A DNA stretch of 64,000 bases, taken from the NCBI GenBank assembly GCA_017562135.1, contig QEYB01000715.1:620001-684000 (forward strand), given 5' to 3'. The first letter of the stretch is position 1. Every line of letters begins with the position of its first letter. The DNA is from Dipylidium caninum (taxonomy: Eukaryota > Platyhelminthes > Cestoda > Cyclophyllidea > Dipylidiidae). Below the pieces are notes generated by a model, which worked only from the letters and a program-made list of their open reading frames with translations, was not told the origin of the DNA and searched no databases. Positions 24,701 to 36,393 of this stretch are shown in pieces. The position numbers and the translations under genes are program-made.

Positions 24701-27700
24701 GTTGAAATAACCTCTCCTATATTTCCATCAGTTTTCATTTTAATTTTTTTGGTTGCTGCTTCCATAAATCATTTGAGGAATTCGGACAATAGACAGACTT
24801 TGTGCATTAATCATGATTCAGTGAAAAGTCTGTCCAGCTGAGAGCAAAGTGCGACGGTCTGTAATGTCACCGTCCGTGCCGAGGCTGTCGAGGCGTTGGG
24901 GGCGACGAGTGCACTGCGGAGGAGGGAGATTTGTGGCTCGTAAAAGAGGCACAAGTCGCAAATGGGAAATCCTCTGCCTGGCAATCGAAGTGTCTCCCTC
25001 TCCGCCCTCTCCTCCCAATTCTCTTTTCGCCCAAAGGTCATTGTTGCGTCCGCGTATTCACAAGACAAATTTGAATGGTGAACTTGGCAGTTGTTTTGTT
25101 CCTTAAACACAAGCCTTCATTGGCGCCCCTGCGCCAGCGCACGAGGCAGTATTTTGGCGCATGCGCAAATACCCGCCACTGCAGCATTGAAACGTGACAT
25201 CCCGCGTCGGTGACGACCCAGTCCGCAGGGCTCAGGCCACCCGACCTTATCCTCACACCGACTCCAGGGGCGCCTTCGTCCGACGCCGAACCGCGTCGCG
25301 ACTGAGGTGTAAAACTACACACCTCGTCCGCTCGCGACCGCCGCCGGCGGCTGTCACGGCAGTGACACCGTCTCGCTTTTGTCTCTACTCATTTCCTTCT
25401 GGCCTCTTCACTAGGCAGATCCCATTCTGGCAAAAGTAGCCGGGGTTTACGCGGGGCTTCGGTTATCCTGTGTACCACCGCGCGCCGTCCACAGATGCTG
25501 CCGTTGGCGATAACCAGTGACTGAATGTGCCACGCACAGACGACGTGACCCGAGCACGATTCCCACCTCTTCAGGGCATTCATCATCGTTGGGCTTCATT
25601 GGGCATCCGCTCGCTCATCGAGGGTCTCCGGTCTCCAGTCCTAAAATCTTCCCCAGTCCCAGGAGACTTAGGAAATTGTTCTGGTTAACTGAGTGCGCCT
25701 ATGAGGCACGCGTTTGTGGCGTTTAGCCTTTGAGTCTTTGTCCCGCCGTTGGACCGATTTTTCCGGGGTTTTGTGCACGCACTCCTAGACACTGCCTCCA
25801 CCGCCACTGACTCCTCTTTTTTGCCCACCCCCGGCAAGAAAGTTGTCATTTCACCCGCCTCGACGGCATTGGCGACTGCACGAAAGTAGAGAACTTTCAC
25901 TAAATTAAGTAATGAATTTCCTGGGAAGAGGACTGTTTGCTCGCCAGTGTTAAGGGACGACACGGAGTCGATCTTACAAGACAAAACGTTTACATGAAAA
26001 GTTGCACCAAACGTTGTGACGCCTGTGGCACAAGGCGCCAAGGTTGGGAGGCGTCGCACCCCCTGCACGGCGGTGGCGTGGCCTGACACCCACGGTGGCT
26101 GTCGTCGCTTTCGAGGCCTCCGTGGACTGTCCGTTCCCCTTGCGCTCCTCACGCCTTTTGACGATTTATTTAACTCCACGGGTGACAGGTCAGGGAAGAC
26201 GAGGGCTCATGGGTCGACGAAATTTAGTCCGTGATTTGATGGGAAGGAGTCCGTGTCTTGGGAAATGGGTCCGCCAGTTGCGCTATTCACAACTTCGCAG
26301 TCTCCACTTCACAACAAGGCGGAATGGAGTGCATTCGGACTCTCCTGCTCTCCTGACCGCAGCCGCCAATTTGCCTGAGTCTCGGAGGATGTAGAGGAAC
26401 CTCAGTGGCGCGGTGCATCTCAAGACGAGCAGCAATAATGCGATCGGCCTCTTCCACGTGCTGTCCCCGGCCAGCGGACCAGCCGCGGCGCCGTTGGCAG
26501 ACGATGTTGCTCCTTACTGAGTGCTGATACTAAGCCGGCATTTCATTGCAAGCGAGCAACTGTGGGGGTGGGGGGGAAGGGAGGGGAAGCTGGAGGCACT
26601 GCAGCTTTTCGCCCACCCGTTTGCGCCGCAGCCCCGCCAGCCAGGAGCACTGATGCACGTGGAGGGGAAGAAGAAAGTGGAGGAGAAGGAGGAGGAGAAG
26701 AGAGTAGGCAAATAGCTGCGCAATTTGATCTCCTTGAAATTCGTTAAGATGGACGCAGACCACAGAGATTTGGCCTACAAACAAACAGCGAAGCAGTCTC
26801 CCTGCACGTTGGTTCTCACAGGAGTCCCTCCTGGGGTGCTCTACTTTTTTGGCATTGCCTGTTTGCGGAACAAGATTGGGATATGTGCGCCTGTCTTTTA
26901 GGTGAAGGCGGTCCTCGACGAGGTGAGGAAAAGACCCGTCACTGTGCAGTCTGAGTGTCGTCGTCTCTCACCCGCCGACCTATTTTACAACGAGGTGAGC
27001 AAAATTTGGTTCCACTACGACTGAAAAGACGTTTAAACGACTGCTTTTCATGTTAGTCAGCCACGCTTCCACCACTGAATGTCAATTAATCACCTTCACT
27101 TCGGCTCCCCTTCCACCGATTAGCCGCCTCGGTGGAAAGCGAAAACATTACTTTTAATAAGAGCACTTGCCTCCGCTCGATGTCGTGTGTACATGACAAA
27201 TCGCAACAGCCTCCTCCTCCGCCTTGCACGAGCCCGTGATTGCGTGGAAGCTGGGGGGCGGGAAATAAAAGACCTCGCCGTCGCCAGAGGCGGTTGTCGA
27301 GGCGTGAATCAGAGGTCGCTTGCTCGAGACGACCGCCTGCCGAACAGAGCAGGGACGGCGCATGCGGCTCGCCCGCGACACATCGAGCGCACCCGTCAGC
27401 ATCGCGTCCGAAGGAGGCGGAGAACTCTCTCCCGGCTGAGACGGTCCCCACGTCCGCTGGAAGGCCACTGCAATTACGGCGGTGAGAGAGAGAGGCTGCC
27501 CCATTGCCGACTGCGCCGCAATTCCACGCATGCGACCTCCTTCACTGTCCCTGAAGTCTCTTCAGACTAGTGGCTTGCGGTGTGCCTGGCCTACAGTGGC
27601 GCAGAGGTTAGAACACGGATTGCGGTTACGAAGTCAAAACTTCTTCGTGAGGGCGCCTCGGCGAAGGTGCTGACGGCGGCACTTTTCTTCCCCCTTCAAG

Positions 27701-30700
27701 GCGTCGCCAACGAAAATTACGAGAGCATATGAAGGACTTTGTCGAAATCTCACTGCCATCAACCCATGCTCGCCGCGCCTGCGTTGAGCGACTCTGGTCG
27801 CCAACGTTGGCCAACGAATTGGGGAGACGGGGTGGAGAGCGGGGCCTGACACCTCGAGAAGAGCATACAGACAGGCTACTTGTGTCCTCATGTAGAGGGA
27901 TCAGGGTTTTCATGAAAGATTTGGTAGGCGGCGGCAAATGCTCTCCTTTGGGGCAAGTAACTTGACTGCCTTCCCACAAGATGCCTCTTTGTGCATTCGG
28001 CACCGTAGGTTGGCGCAATAGCGCGCCGAAAGTGTAAATTGGGCCAGAGGATTCTCTCATTTTCCCTTGTAATTTTTAGTGCGAACTCGCCTGCGACACA
28101 GGCCTGCCCTACAAGGAGTGCGCCAAGGAATGCGCCGTAAGTTCCGCTCGCTAAGGCGCTCGTAACTTCCGTGCGGCCGTGCGACGCTCCACGCCGCTGT
28201 CCGCCCTCGTCGTCCAGCGCTGTGTCCCGCTAGATGGTCGAACAAGCGTTTCGTGCACGACCGTGGCTGCACCCCTCCACCCTCCCCACGACCGCGGGGC
28301 GGCGGTGGTGGCGGGCCCGAGAAACTTCAACTTTGCCACGGGAAGATGCACAAGCGTTAAGCATTCGCCCCACTAAGGCGCTGATGCACTACGCACGCAC
28401 AGTGATTCACCGGGGGGGGGCGACTCAGACGTCGAAGTTGTCTGCGCTTGCAACCCCAACCGTTGGCCCCGTCAACTCGCGGCGCCTGTGCTCCCCTCCC
28501 CCTCCCCTCCCCTCCCCATCACACCCACCAGCTCCCTCTCCCCGGCGATGACGTCGGGAAAAGCGGGCAGCGCAAGTTGAGCGTCCACTGTGAGGTTGAG
28601 AATCGTTTTCGGCGCTTTAACTGCGCGCCAGTAACTTGGGTTGAGGCGAAGCAACTTTCTCTCGCCTCCATTTATGCGCTCATTTTAAGCTCTTCGGAGA
28701 AATGACTGGCCCCATGATACGAAGTGAAACATTTTGAAAAGTGCGTCCCTTTGCCCATAGGCAGCAGATAAGGATTAATTGGCAAGTGAGGCCCTCCTTA
28801 CAGTCGGCTTGGTTCCTTGTGGTCAGATGGGGGACGCAGCGATCACACCGAGTGCCAACTTCCGCAAGCGCATCCGAAACCGCGGCGCGAGCGCACCAGG
28901 CGAATCGGCACCGACTCCGCTCACTGCGTGGTCCCCGGGTCGGGGTGGTTTGGAGGGCCTGTGCCATTTACCGCATTCGCACTCGACAGTGTCATGCGAA
29001 ACTAGTCTGTCCACTGATATTTTGCGTCGTTTTTGATGTCGCTCACCCAGAGCACCAGTGCGACACGGGGCGCCCAGTCGCAGGCCATGGGAAGTCTTTG
29101 GGGAAATAGCGGGCGAAGATGCGGGAAGAGCGCGGACGCGACACACACCGGCGGCAGCGTCGAGGGTCTCTCGGCTGCGGCTGTGGCCGACAAGTCGTTG
29201 TCGATTGCAGTGGCCACCGAGCCAAGATCGAGCAAGGAGGCGCGACTAGTCCCCAGTCACGGCGCTGCATTTTTCTTATTCGAGCCACACTTACGCACTA
29301 ATGGGCAGTTCCTTCTCCGTGTTCACTTGAGAAAAAGAGCTATTGTAACGCGGGCGTCGGTCTGTATAGAGTACTACGCTATGATGCCATGGAGACCACA
29401 GAGTCACAGGAATTGTCGGGTGGCTCTCGTTCCTCGAACGGGAGGGGCAGTTGAATCTCCGGTGGCAGTTTTAGACTTCTTCCACGGATTGTGCGAGACC
29501 CACTTTATTAAGTCTCCCTTCTGAGGCCCCCAAGCAAGCGGGAGAATGGCAGCATCAGGGGAGGATTCCGTCACACCGAAGTCCCCGCATATTGACGGTT
29601 CATTTGGTCCAATGTGTAGGCTTTGATCCGCAGCGAGGTGGCTGTGCACATTTTAGTCCGGCGAACTGCAAGAAGGCTGGGTCTGTCACACAGGGTGTCG
29701 GAACCTGGACAAAGCGTTGAAAAACCGCTTCGGCCGCTGCCCTCCCACCGATGCAGTCAGGTCCGCCGAGGAGTGCGGGCGGTGGGCGCCGTTGCGAGAC
29801 GAGGTCGGCGCCGCGCCTCTCTGCACCGTCGACCTGGACTGTCCCAGCGATCGCAAGTGCTGCTGCGGCCTCTGCTTGGCGCCCCTGTTTGGCGACGGTA
29901 AGCGGGCGTATTTTAACAGCCTTATCGAAAATTGCCCCGTTGCCCTCTCCTTTTTGCCCCTCGTTCTCGTTGCAAGACTCCCATTGTTCATTCGGTAATA
30001 CCTCGTTCGTCATCACGAAAGAATGCACCCGAGCGAATAAGGAGGGGTGCGGTCGCCGTGCAACAACGACGCCTTGTGGGGCGACTCTTCACTTGCAGGG
30101 AGAGCCGAGACCCAGCTCCCATTTCTTGCAATATACTCACAGTCGCACGCAATCGTTGCCAGGATAGTCTGCTGCTCGCTCGCATGACCGCACGGGGCTG
30201 CTGCAGTCAGCGTTAGGCAAGACGACTCCCGCCACTTTTCACGCGGCTCACTTTGGGATGGCGGAGGCGTTGGCCATTCGAGAATCACCCACCGGTGCAA
30301 AGGTGCCAGCGATTGCGCGTTTCAACTCACCTCCACGTTGTCACATTGGAGGAATTAGCGGCCGAAGATGTTCCTCAAAAGTGACTCAGCCCATTGCAAG
30401 TGGACTGAGGAGGCGTTTCACGAGAAGACGCCACGACATGCTAATTGGTGAGATATTTTCACTAGATATTCCGGCACTTGTCCAACCTCCACAAATAACA
30501 GAGGAGAACAAGCCGCGATCATTCGAATTAACCTGGAACGTTGGCGGGGAGAATAGCGCCTCCTTCGAGGAGCCATTCATCTACGTGCTGCAGGTGCGAA
30601 CCTTCTTTGGACCCGAGTTCGACCCGATGGCTGCGAATGCTTGGAAGACTCTGACTATGGTGCGTCGGCACCAGTAAAGGCGCATTTTGTTCCCTCAAGA

Positions 30701-33700
30701 CACTTTAATTCGGTTAACCCGCTTCCTCTTGTCAGACGACCATCCCCGGGGCCCGACTGAGTGAGCCCGACGTGGGCTGGTGGTATCAGTACCGGATCGC
30801 CGCCGTGGGTCGTTTCGGCTCGAGGGGCTTCGGCGATTCCACTACACCGCCCGTCCACGTTAGCAGTCAACTTCCGCAGGCTGCTTCGGCGCCCAGACAA
30901 CTTGTGGATGGCGTGTGGCGATTCCAGGCGGATGGGACAACGCATGTTCGGATTGAGTGGAAACCTCCAGCAACCGCAGTCATCCCCGTAACGGAATACC
31001 GGGTAAAAAGGGGCCCAATTTACTTAACAATGGGGTGAAATTTCCCGTTTATCCATACTGGAAAAGAGCGGCATCAGAAGCAGAAGCTGCGGGGCAGGGT
31101 CGAGTATACGATGTTAAGTAGGCCCTCCTACCGCGGGATTTCGCGCGGAGTGCGTGTGAAGGGCTGCGGGTCTGCTTTTTTCTCGCTCTTCGCGAGACTA
31201 TTTGACCTCTGACAGGCAGTAGGGCAGCCAGCTCCTTCGTCTTCATCACTCAGATTGGGTCGAAATAAGGGATTCCACGTTCGTGGTGCTCAGCGGTTGA
31301 TCGGGTGGTTAGTTGGCAGCCTCGCCGGTCCAAGGGGCACCGAGTTACTTCAAGATTTCTGCTTTAGATATCGTGGGCACCCGAAGACTCTTCCTCCGAC
31401 AAACCAGTTGGATTCGAGGATAAGATGACGACCTTCCTCCACATTGTGCCTGCCGTGAGTACTTTGGCTGTCCCATTCCTTGACTGCCTCTTGAAAATCC
31501 TTGCATCCTGTGCGTTCTCTCCCGGTTAAGCAATCCTCCTCGCCCCACCAACCTGTAAGGGCCTGAAAACGCTCTCCTACACTCATCTTTTAATGCCCTT
31601 TTTGTGCCTCTACTTCCGTGCATTTGGTGTGCTTTCGTAGGCCATATCTTCCCTTGAAGTATCCGAGACCCTAAAAGACGCGCATTCGCCTTCCCCAGAG
31701 AGGAGTTTTTGCCTTATAAAATGCCAGCTTATTTTTCATCTGCGTGTTAATGCGCATTTCTGGGGCGCCCGTTTACACACTCGAAAAGTCGACAGCACGG
31801 AGGCGAAGCAAACTGCTTGGGAGTGAAAAAGACGCTTGAAATTGTCTGTTTTCTGCCAGAGTTGTTCTGAAGGAGGCTTTCAACTGAGGATTCAGTACTG
31901 CGATACGCACTCGGACGTTTGCCTAACACAGGCGTCGGTGGGCAAACGAATTGGTCCGGTTTTTCCTTAACAAGAGCTGGCCTTCTTCAACTATCCATTC
32001 TTTTTAAATACTTGATTCCTGTCCAGTGGACTTAGTCACCTAATAAAAGCTGGCGCATTCCTCATCCCAACTGGCCGACCGAGGCCGATTCGAAAATGTC
32101 CACGCAAAATACTGATGCAGGTGGCGTAGCGACCTCGTGGCGCCCCAATTTTGAAATTTAAAGTCTGCCAGCGTGCGAAAACTCCGCTTCCGCTGTCTTA
32201 AACCGTCCGCCTTGGGGACCCGCATGCGCCTCGTAAACCACCGAGGCTGTGGAGGGACAGCCCGCTTGTGGACGGCCATCACGGCCAAGACTGCCCCATC
32301 ATGCAGTTTTCTCCAACGTCCTGTCCACCCTTCATCGATGCCTCTTGTAATGAGCGGTTTGGTTGAGCATTCGGGCGGTGTTGAGCCATGGGGGAGAGGA
32401 GGCCCACCTTCATGCTTTGCACACCGTTGAGAGCGGCTACACACTTCCACGGGCGTGTGTCTCTCGCGAATTGGTTGGCAGCGTTGTGGTTGATGGTGAG
32501 GGAGATTTAGCTGGTTCACTGCATCCCAAATCGTACACTAACGACTGCTTTTGTCACCGTAGAGTCAAACGCACTACCTGCTTCGCAACCTCACGGCAAA
32601 CATGGTCTATCAAATTCAGGTGAGTTGTGGCTTCGAGCTCTTCCGCTTTCTGTGTGAGCGTCCGACGGAGCAGCCGCGACAGGCCGACCGGCTGGCGGAG
32701 GTGCTGGGGCACGCGGTCGCTCTGCGCCCACTTGACCACCTCTTCCCACTCCCATGGGCCGGTCGTAGAGAGGGTGCGCACGCCCTCTTGTCGGCTCCAC
32801 TCTTTCCCCATTGCATTACGACGTCCACACTGGGATGCTTTCAGGGTGGCCGGTGTAAATAAAGCACGCTTCACTCCTCCATGTTGGTTTGCACCAGTCG
32901 CAGGATTAACGAGTCCTCGTGAACGTACAAACAGCATTGGCACACTTCAGGTCCAGGCAATTTCCTCGTGGGGGTCGAAGACTTTTACCTCTGCGCCAGC
33001 CTCGCACTCTCTCGTAACGCCAGACCTGCCCGGACGAGAAGCGCACTACGAGAGACAACTCGGCCGTGAGGCTGGCGCCCACGAAGCTGGCCACGGTAAG
33101 GCAGCGGGGGCACTCCTAACACCCCTGCGAGGCAGTCTAGGTAGAGCACTTACTCCGTTTTCCAACGACACTCAGGTGGCGGACAGGTCTCATGTAGCTG
33201 TGACAACGTCAAAGTGCGTGGTGATGGCAAGAGGCATCAGATCTCCTCCAACTTCCATCCACTACGCTTTTCCCAAACCCCCGCCGCCTTCCTGACGGTT
33301 CGGTGTGCCAGCGACCGCGGTGTCTCTGATGGCCAGTTCCTCCGCACTATACTGACAGTCAATGAGTTCTCCGAAGATGTTGGGACTCCGTTTGGTGAAA
33401 GTGAGTCTTCATTCCGCTCACTCACGATGATGCGTCCAACGGACTTTTGGACTACTTGAAATGCGGCCTTTCCATTCGTGGCCAAAGTGCGACTCGCTAC
33501 GTTCTGACAGAGGTCTCCCCAGTCTGGAGCCTCTCGTCCGCCCTCCAGTCAGGAGAACCAGGACGGCACTGCGCCATTTGAGGCCACCCACCCGTTTGGA
33601 ATGCTGCATCGTCTTTGTAGCATTAAATTATTCGGAGTGAAACCAGAGCCAACCGTCGCTCTTCTTCACTCTTGCATGGAAGCCACACCATGTCTTCCGC

Positions 33701-36393
33701 ATGCACGCAGACCACGGTGCTTTGTCCCAACCCCTGAGGTGGCAATGTCCGCAGACGGGCTGGTGGCCGCCCTTTCGAAGGCGCCGCGTGGTTGCTTCAG
33801 TCATCTGTGCTTCCAATCGATGGCGGCACTGCACAGCGGTTGGGCCCCCGAGCCGCCAAAAACCCACCGACCACTGGAGCGGGGCCCCGTTTCAGATGGT
33901 CGCCTCGGCGCCCATTCCATTCCATCCCTTGCCGACCGCATGCGGTGGCACCTCATGCGTTTCGCTCTCTACCCTCCTCTCCAAAAATGCCATTACAGAC
34001 GAAGAACTCTCCCCAAGATTCCTCACAATCCGGTGGAAGCAGCAAGCGTGCATAGAAACTGGTGCCCAACTGTCGAAAACATTCATGCCTCTCAAACCGC
34101 TGCACGAACCCGCCTCGGGGTCTGCGGAGACGGAGGATAGTCGCCTCGTGGTGCTCGAGCCGGTTCAGCACGGCGAGCAGACTGACCTGCTGCCAGGGGG
34201 TCGACTGACGCGGATCGGACGCGTGGAAGTGTCATCTCTGCAGCCCAATTGCCACTACGCAATTTTTGTGGTGCCGCACAAACGCACATTCGGAGAATCG
34301 TCCCTGCGCCAACGCGGCGAACAACCTCCGATCCCCGTCGGGTGCTTGTGCACTCCGGCCTGCCTTGAGGACCAGTCCGCGCCTTGGGCTTCGCATTTCG
34401 GCTGCTCACACAAAGGTTCGTGGTGCCTGGGCGTTCCGCACTTGACGTACTTTACCAGAAGCGTACGCACCGTCAACACCGCGTTGTCCCTGAATTGACG
34501 CAGGCGATGTTGTGCCATGCCCTTTTAGAATCGGACATCCTCCCACCCCCAACAAAGCTGCGCTCCCAACTCGTCTCCGAGGCCTCCTGCGCATTCAACG
34601 TGTCCTGGCTGCCTCCGCCGCCGCCGCCGCCGCCTCCAAGCGAGATTCGTCCGCGTAGCCCTCGGCGAGATACGCACTCTAAGGTCAACTTGTCCGAGAT
34701 TTGCTATCGGTGGGTCCACCAGCCAGCCAGCCAGTCAGCCAACCATTCTCATTCATTGTTACATCCAAAGTTAGCGTAAGCGCATGTTTTTAAGTGGTAG
34801 CACGCATGTAAGGCCACAGCATCGTTTTGAGCTGTCTCTGGTGGGCGAGAGCCCGAAAACACGTCATCGCAGTGGTGTAGCGGGCCACTGACCGTCTCGT
34901 GTAATTTCGGCCCTGACGAGGTGACCGTCACGCCTGGTGCACGTATTGAGACCGGACGAAACGCCGTTTCCTTTGAAGCGCCAGTCAGTGCCAGCGGCTT
35001 CTATTGCCGCTTGGAGAGTCGCAGTGCAAAACCCCATTTTTCACGACATTCCTCCATCTTGGAGATCTGAATTCCTGACATTTAGACGTCAGGATTTGCA
35101 GGAATCCACAACCGAACACCTTGCTGCCCTTTTTCATGAGGTAACGTCCTAATTAATTACATTTTTAATGTGATTTGAAATGTCAGCTGAATTTGTAAAG
35201 CACATTTTGGAAAGGAGGCAGTGGATTAGGAAGTGGGTGTCCGGCAGGAGTTTCGCCTGGTGAGAAGATACGAAAATGGGACCAGACGCTGGACAATTGC
35301 ATAGACTGGGCCTTCTTGGGCGAACAATTTTAGGCTTAGATGGAGTCTTTGTGGGGAAATGCCATTCTTAAAACACCTTAGGGCGTGGTTTGACTCATAT
35401 GCCGGGTCTGCGCAGGGATGCTGACTCCGAGCTCCCTTTTACACCAGGAAGACATCCTCACATAAAGGCTAGCACGATTTTTCTTTCCTCTCCGTTCCCC
35501 CAGACTGACGTGGGGCCCGGCCATGGACAAGCATCTGACGCCTCAAACACTACGACTAATGGCCGACAGCTTTCCTCGCCTCAACCCGGCAGAAACTCAA
35601 ACGAAGGTTCTTCCCGGGGTGCGTTCACCTTTGCGGCACTCGCTCTTGTTTCATGCAAACCTTGACGGCTGGCCACCGCGACGCCCTGCTTTCAGTACCA
35701 AAATCCTGCCTGTTGGAACGAATTGTTTCCATGGGGGAGAGTGTGTCTTTCTCAAATCGCCTTTTGATGCCGACTCTACCGCTGCTCGCAATATGTCGGG
35801 GCTTGTGGTGGGCGAGGAGGACTTCCTCTTTTTCTTCTTCTTCCTCTCCGTTGGCCGTGTGTAATGCAACCGACTGACGGTCACAGTAAAGTAGTAATGA
35901 GGTGCAATTTGGGACCGGAATGAATCTCCACTTCCGGTAGGGAGGGGGCGGGGGAGGGACGAACCATCGTAAATGATGTCTGCTGCAGACAGACTTGAAG
36001 ACCTCTACTATGGCTGCCGCAGATGTGGCTGACCGAAAATGTTGTCTTATGCGGCAGGGACGCCCTATGCTCATAATTCCACCCGTCATTTAGACCGAAA
36101 CTTCTTTCCTACTGGACTCACTTCAACCCAACAACGTGTACATCTTCAAGATACAGTCGATTCTGCTGAGATCATCGAAAACTAATCACCTCAGCCCAAG
36201 CGCAGAGAGCCCTCCGGAACTCCTCCAGACAAGCAGCGAAGCCTTCCTCTACGTTCAAACACCCCTTCGCAGAGCCCACGTCCATCGCCACGGACCATTT
36301 GGAAGTGCTCCGAGGAGTGTCAATAAAATGTTCCTCACAAGTGAGCTCAGGGGAATTCTCTGCCTGGACGGGCAGGCTGAGAGGGATAGATAA
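21764..36393 (+). CDS. KAL1-like: Anosmin-1 (KAL1) homologue: signal peptide, Cys-rich region, WAP domain, FN3 domains
   Basis: Fourteen exons join with consistent phases: 21764-21982, 26902-26994, 28080-28136, 29657-29897, 30466-30659, 30736-31002, 31368-31454, 32563-32619, 32951-33095, 33176-33400, 33999-34415, 34529-34709, 35504-35606, 36094-36393. Together they give 861 residues. Residues 1-19 form a hydrophobic secretion signal. Residues 20-145 are a Cys-containing N-terminal region. A WAP four-disulfide core lies at about 147-196. Fibronectin type III repeats follow, with FN3-1 over exons 5-6 (WWYQYRIAAV strand motif), FN3-2 over exons 6-9 (motifs VRIEWKP and VYQIQ/VQAI), FN3-3 over exons 10-11, and FN3-4 over exons 12-14 (motifs FNVSWLP and VYIFKIQ). 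WAP followed by FN3 repeats is the diagnostic architecture of anosmin-1, a secreted heparan-sulfate-binding, FGF-receptor-modulating matrix protein acting in cell adhesion and neurite growth. Intron 1 is 4.9 kb. The donors of exons 11 and 13 (GTTCGT, GTTCTT) are weak. The function in this organism is inferred from homology. Confidence 0.88.
21983..26901 (+). other. Large first intron of the anosmin-1-like gene
   Basis: This 4.9-kb intron begins GTGAGC and ends in TTTTAG. It contains GC-rich patches with spurious ORFs and a purine-rich GGA tract at about 23540-23610. No exon that would keep phase 0 with a Cys-rich anosmin-type sequence was found inside, though a small one could be missed. No nested gene is supported. 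Confidence 0.6.
23540..23610 (+). repeat. Purine-rich GGA/GAA microsatellite-like tract
   Basis: Imperfect (GGA)n and (GAA)n triplets run for about 70 bp in intron 1 of the anosmin-like gene. They translate as poly-Glu or poly-Arg in spurious frames. Such polypurine tracts are length-variable and can form triplex DNA. No function is claimed. Confidence 0.75.
28491..28519 (-). repeat. C-rich CTCCC tract; G-quadruplex-capable on the minus strand
   Basis: Successive C4-5/T units give at least four runs of four or more G on the minus strand, spaced by single A bases. This meets the usual G-quadruplex pattern. It lies in an intron of the anosmin-like gene between exons 3 and 4. Folding or regulation is inferred only. 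Confidence 0.55.
34613..34637 (+). repeat. (CCG)n tract encoding poly-Pro inside FN3-4 of the anosmin-like protein
   Basis: A CCT/CCG run encodes nine consecutive prolines immediately after the conserved FN3 segment ending in SWL. Family members have about two prolines at this strand B-C turn, so the tract looks like a triplet expansion in an exposed loop that keeps the reading frame. Confidence 0.7.

Noticed and set aside
27586..27660. TGGCGCAGAGGTTAG, resembling a tRNA A box or tRNA-derived SINE head
   Set aside because: No B box at the right spacing and no acceptor-stem pairing were found. A degenerate SINE cannot be excluded but is unsupported.
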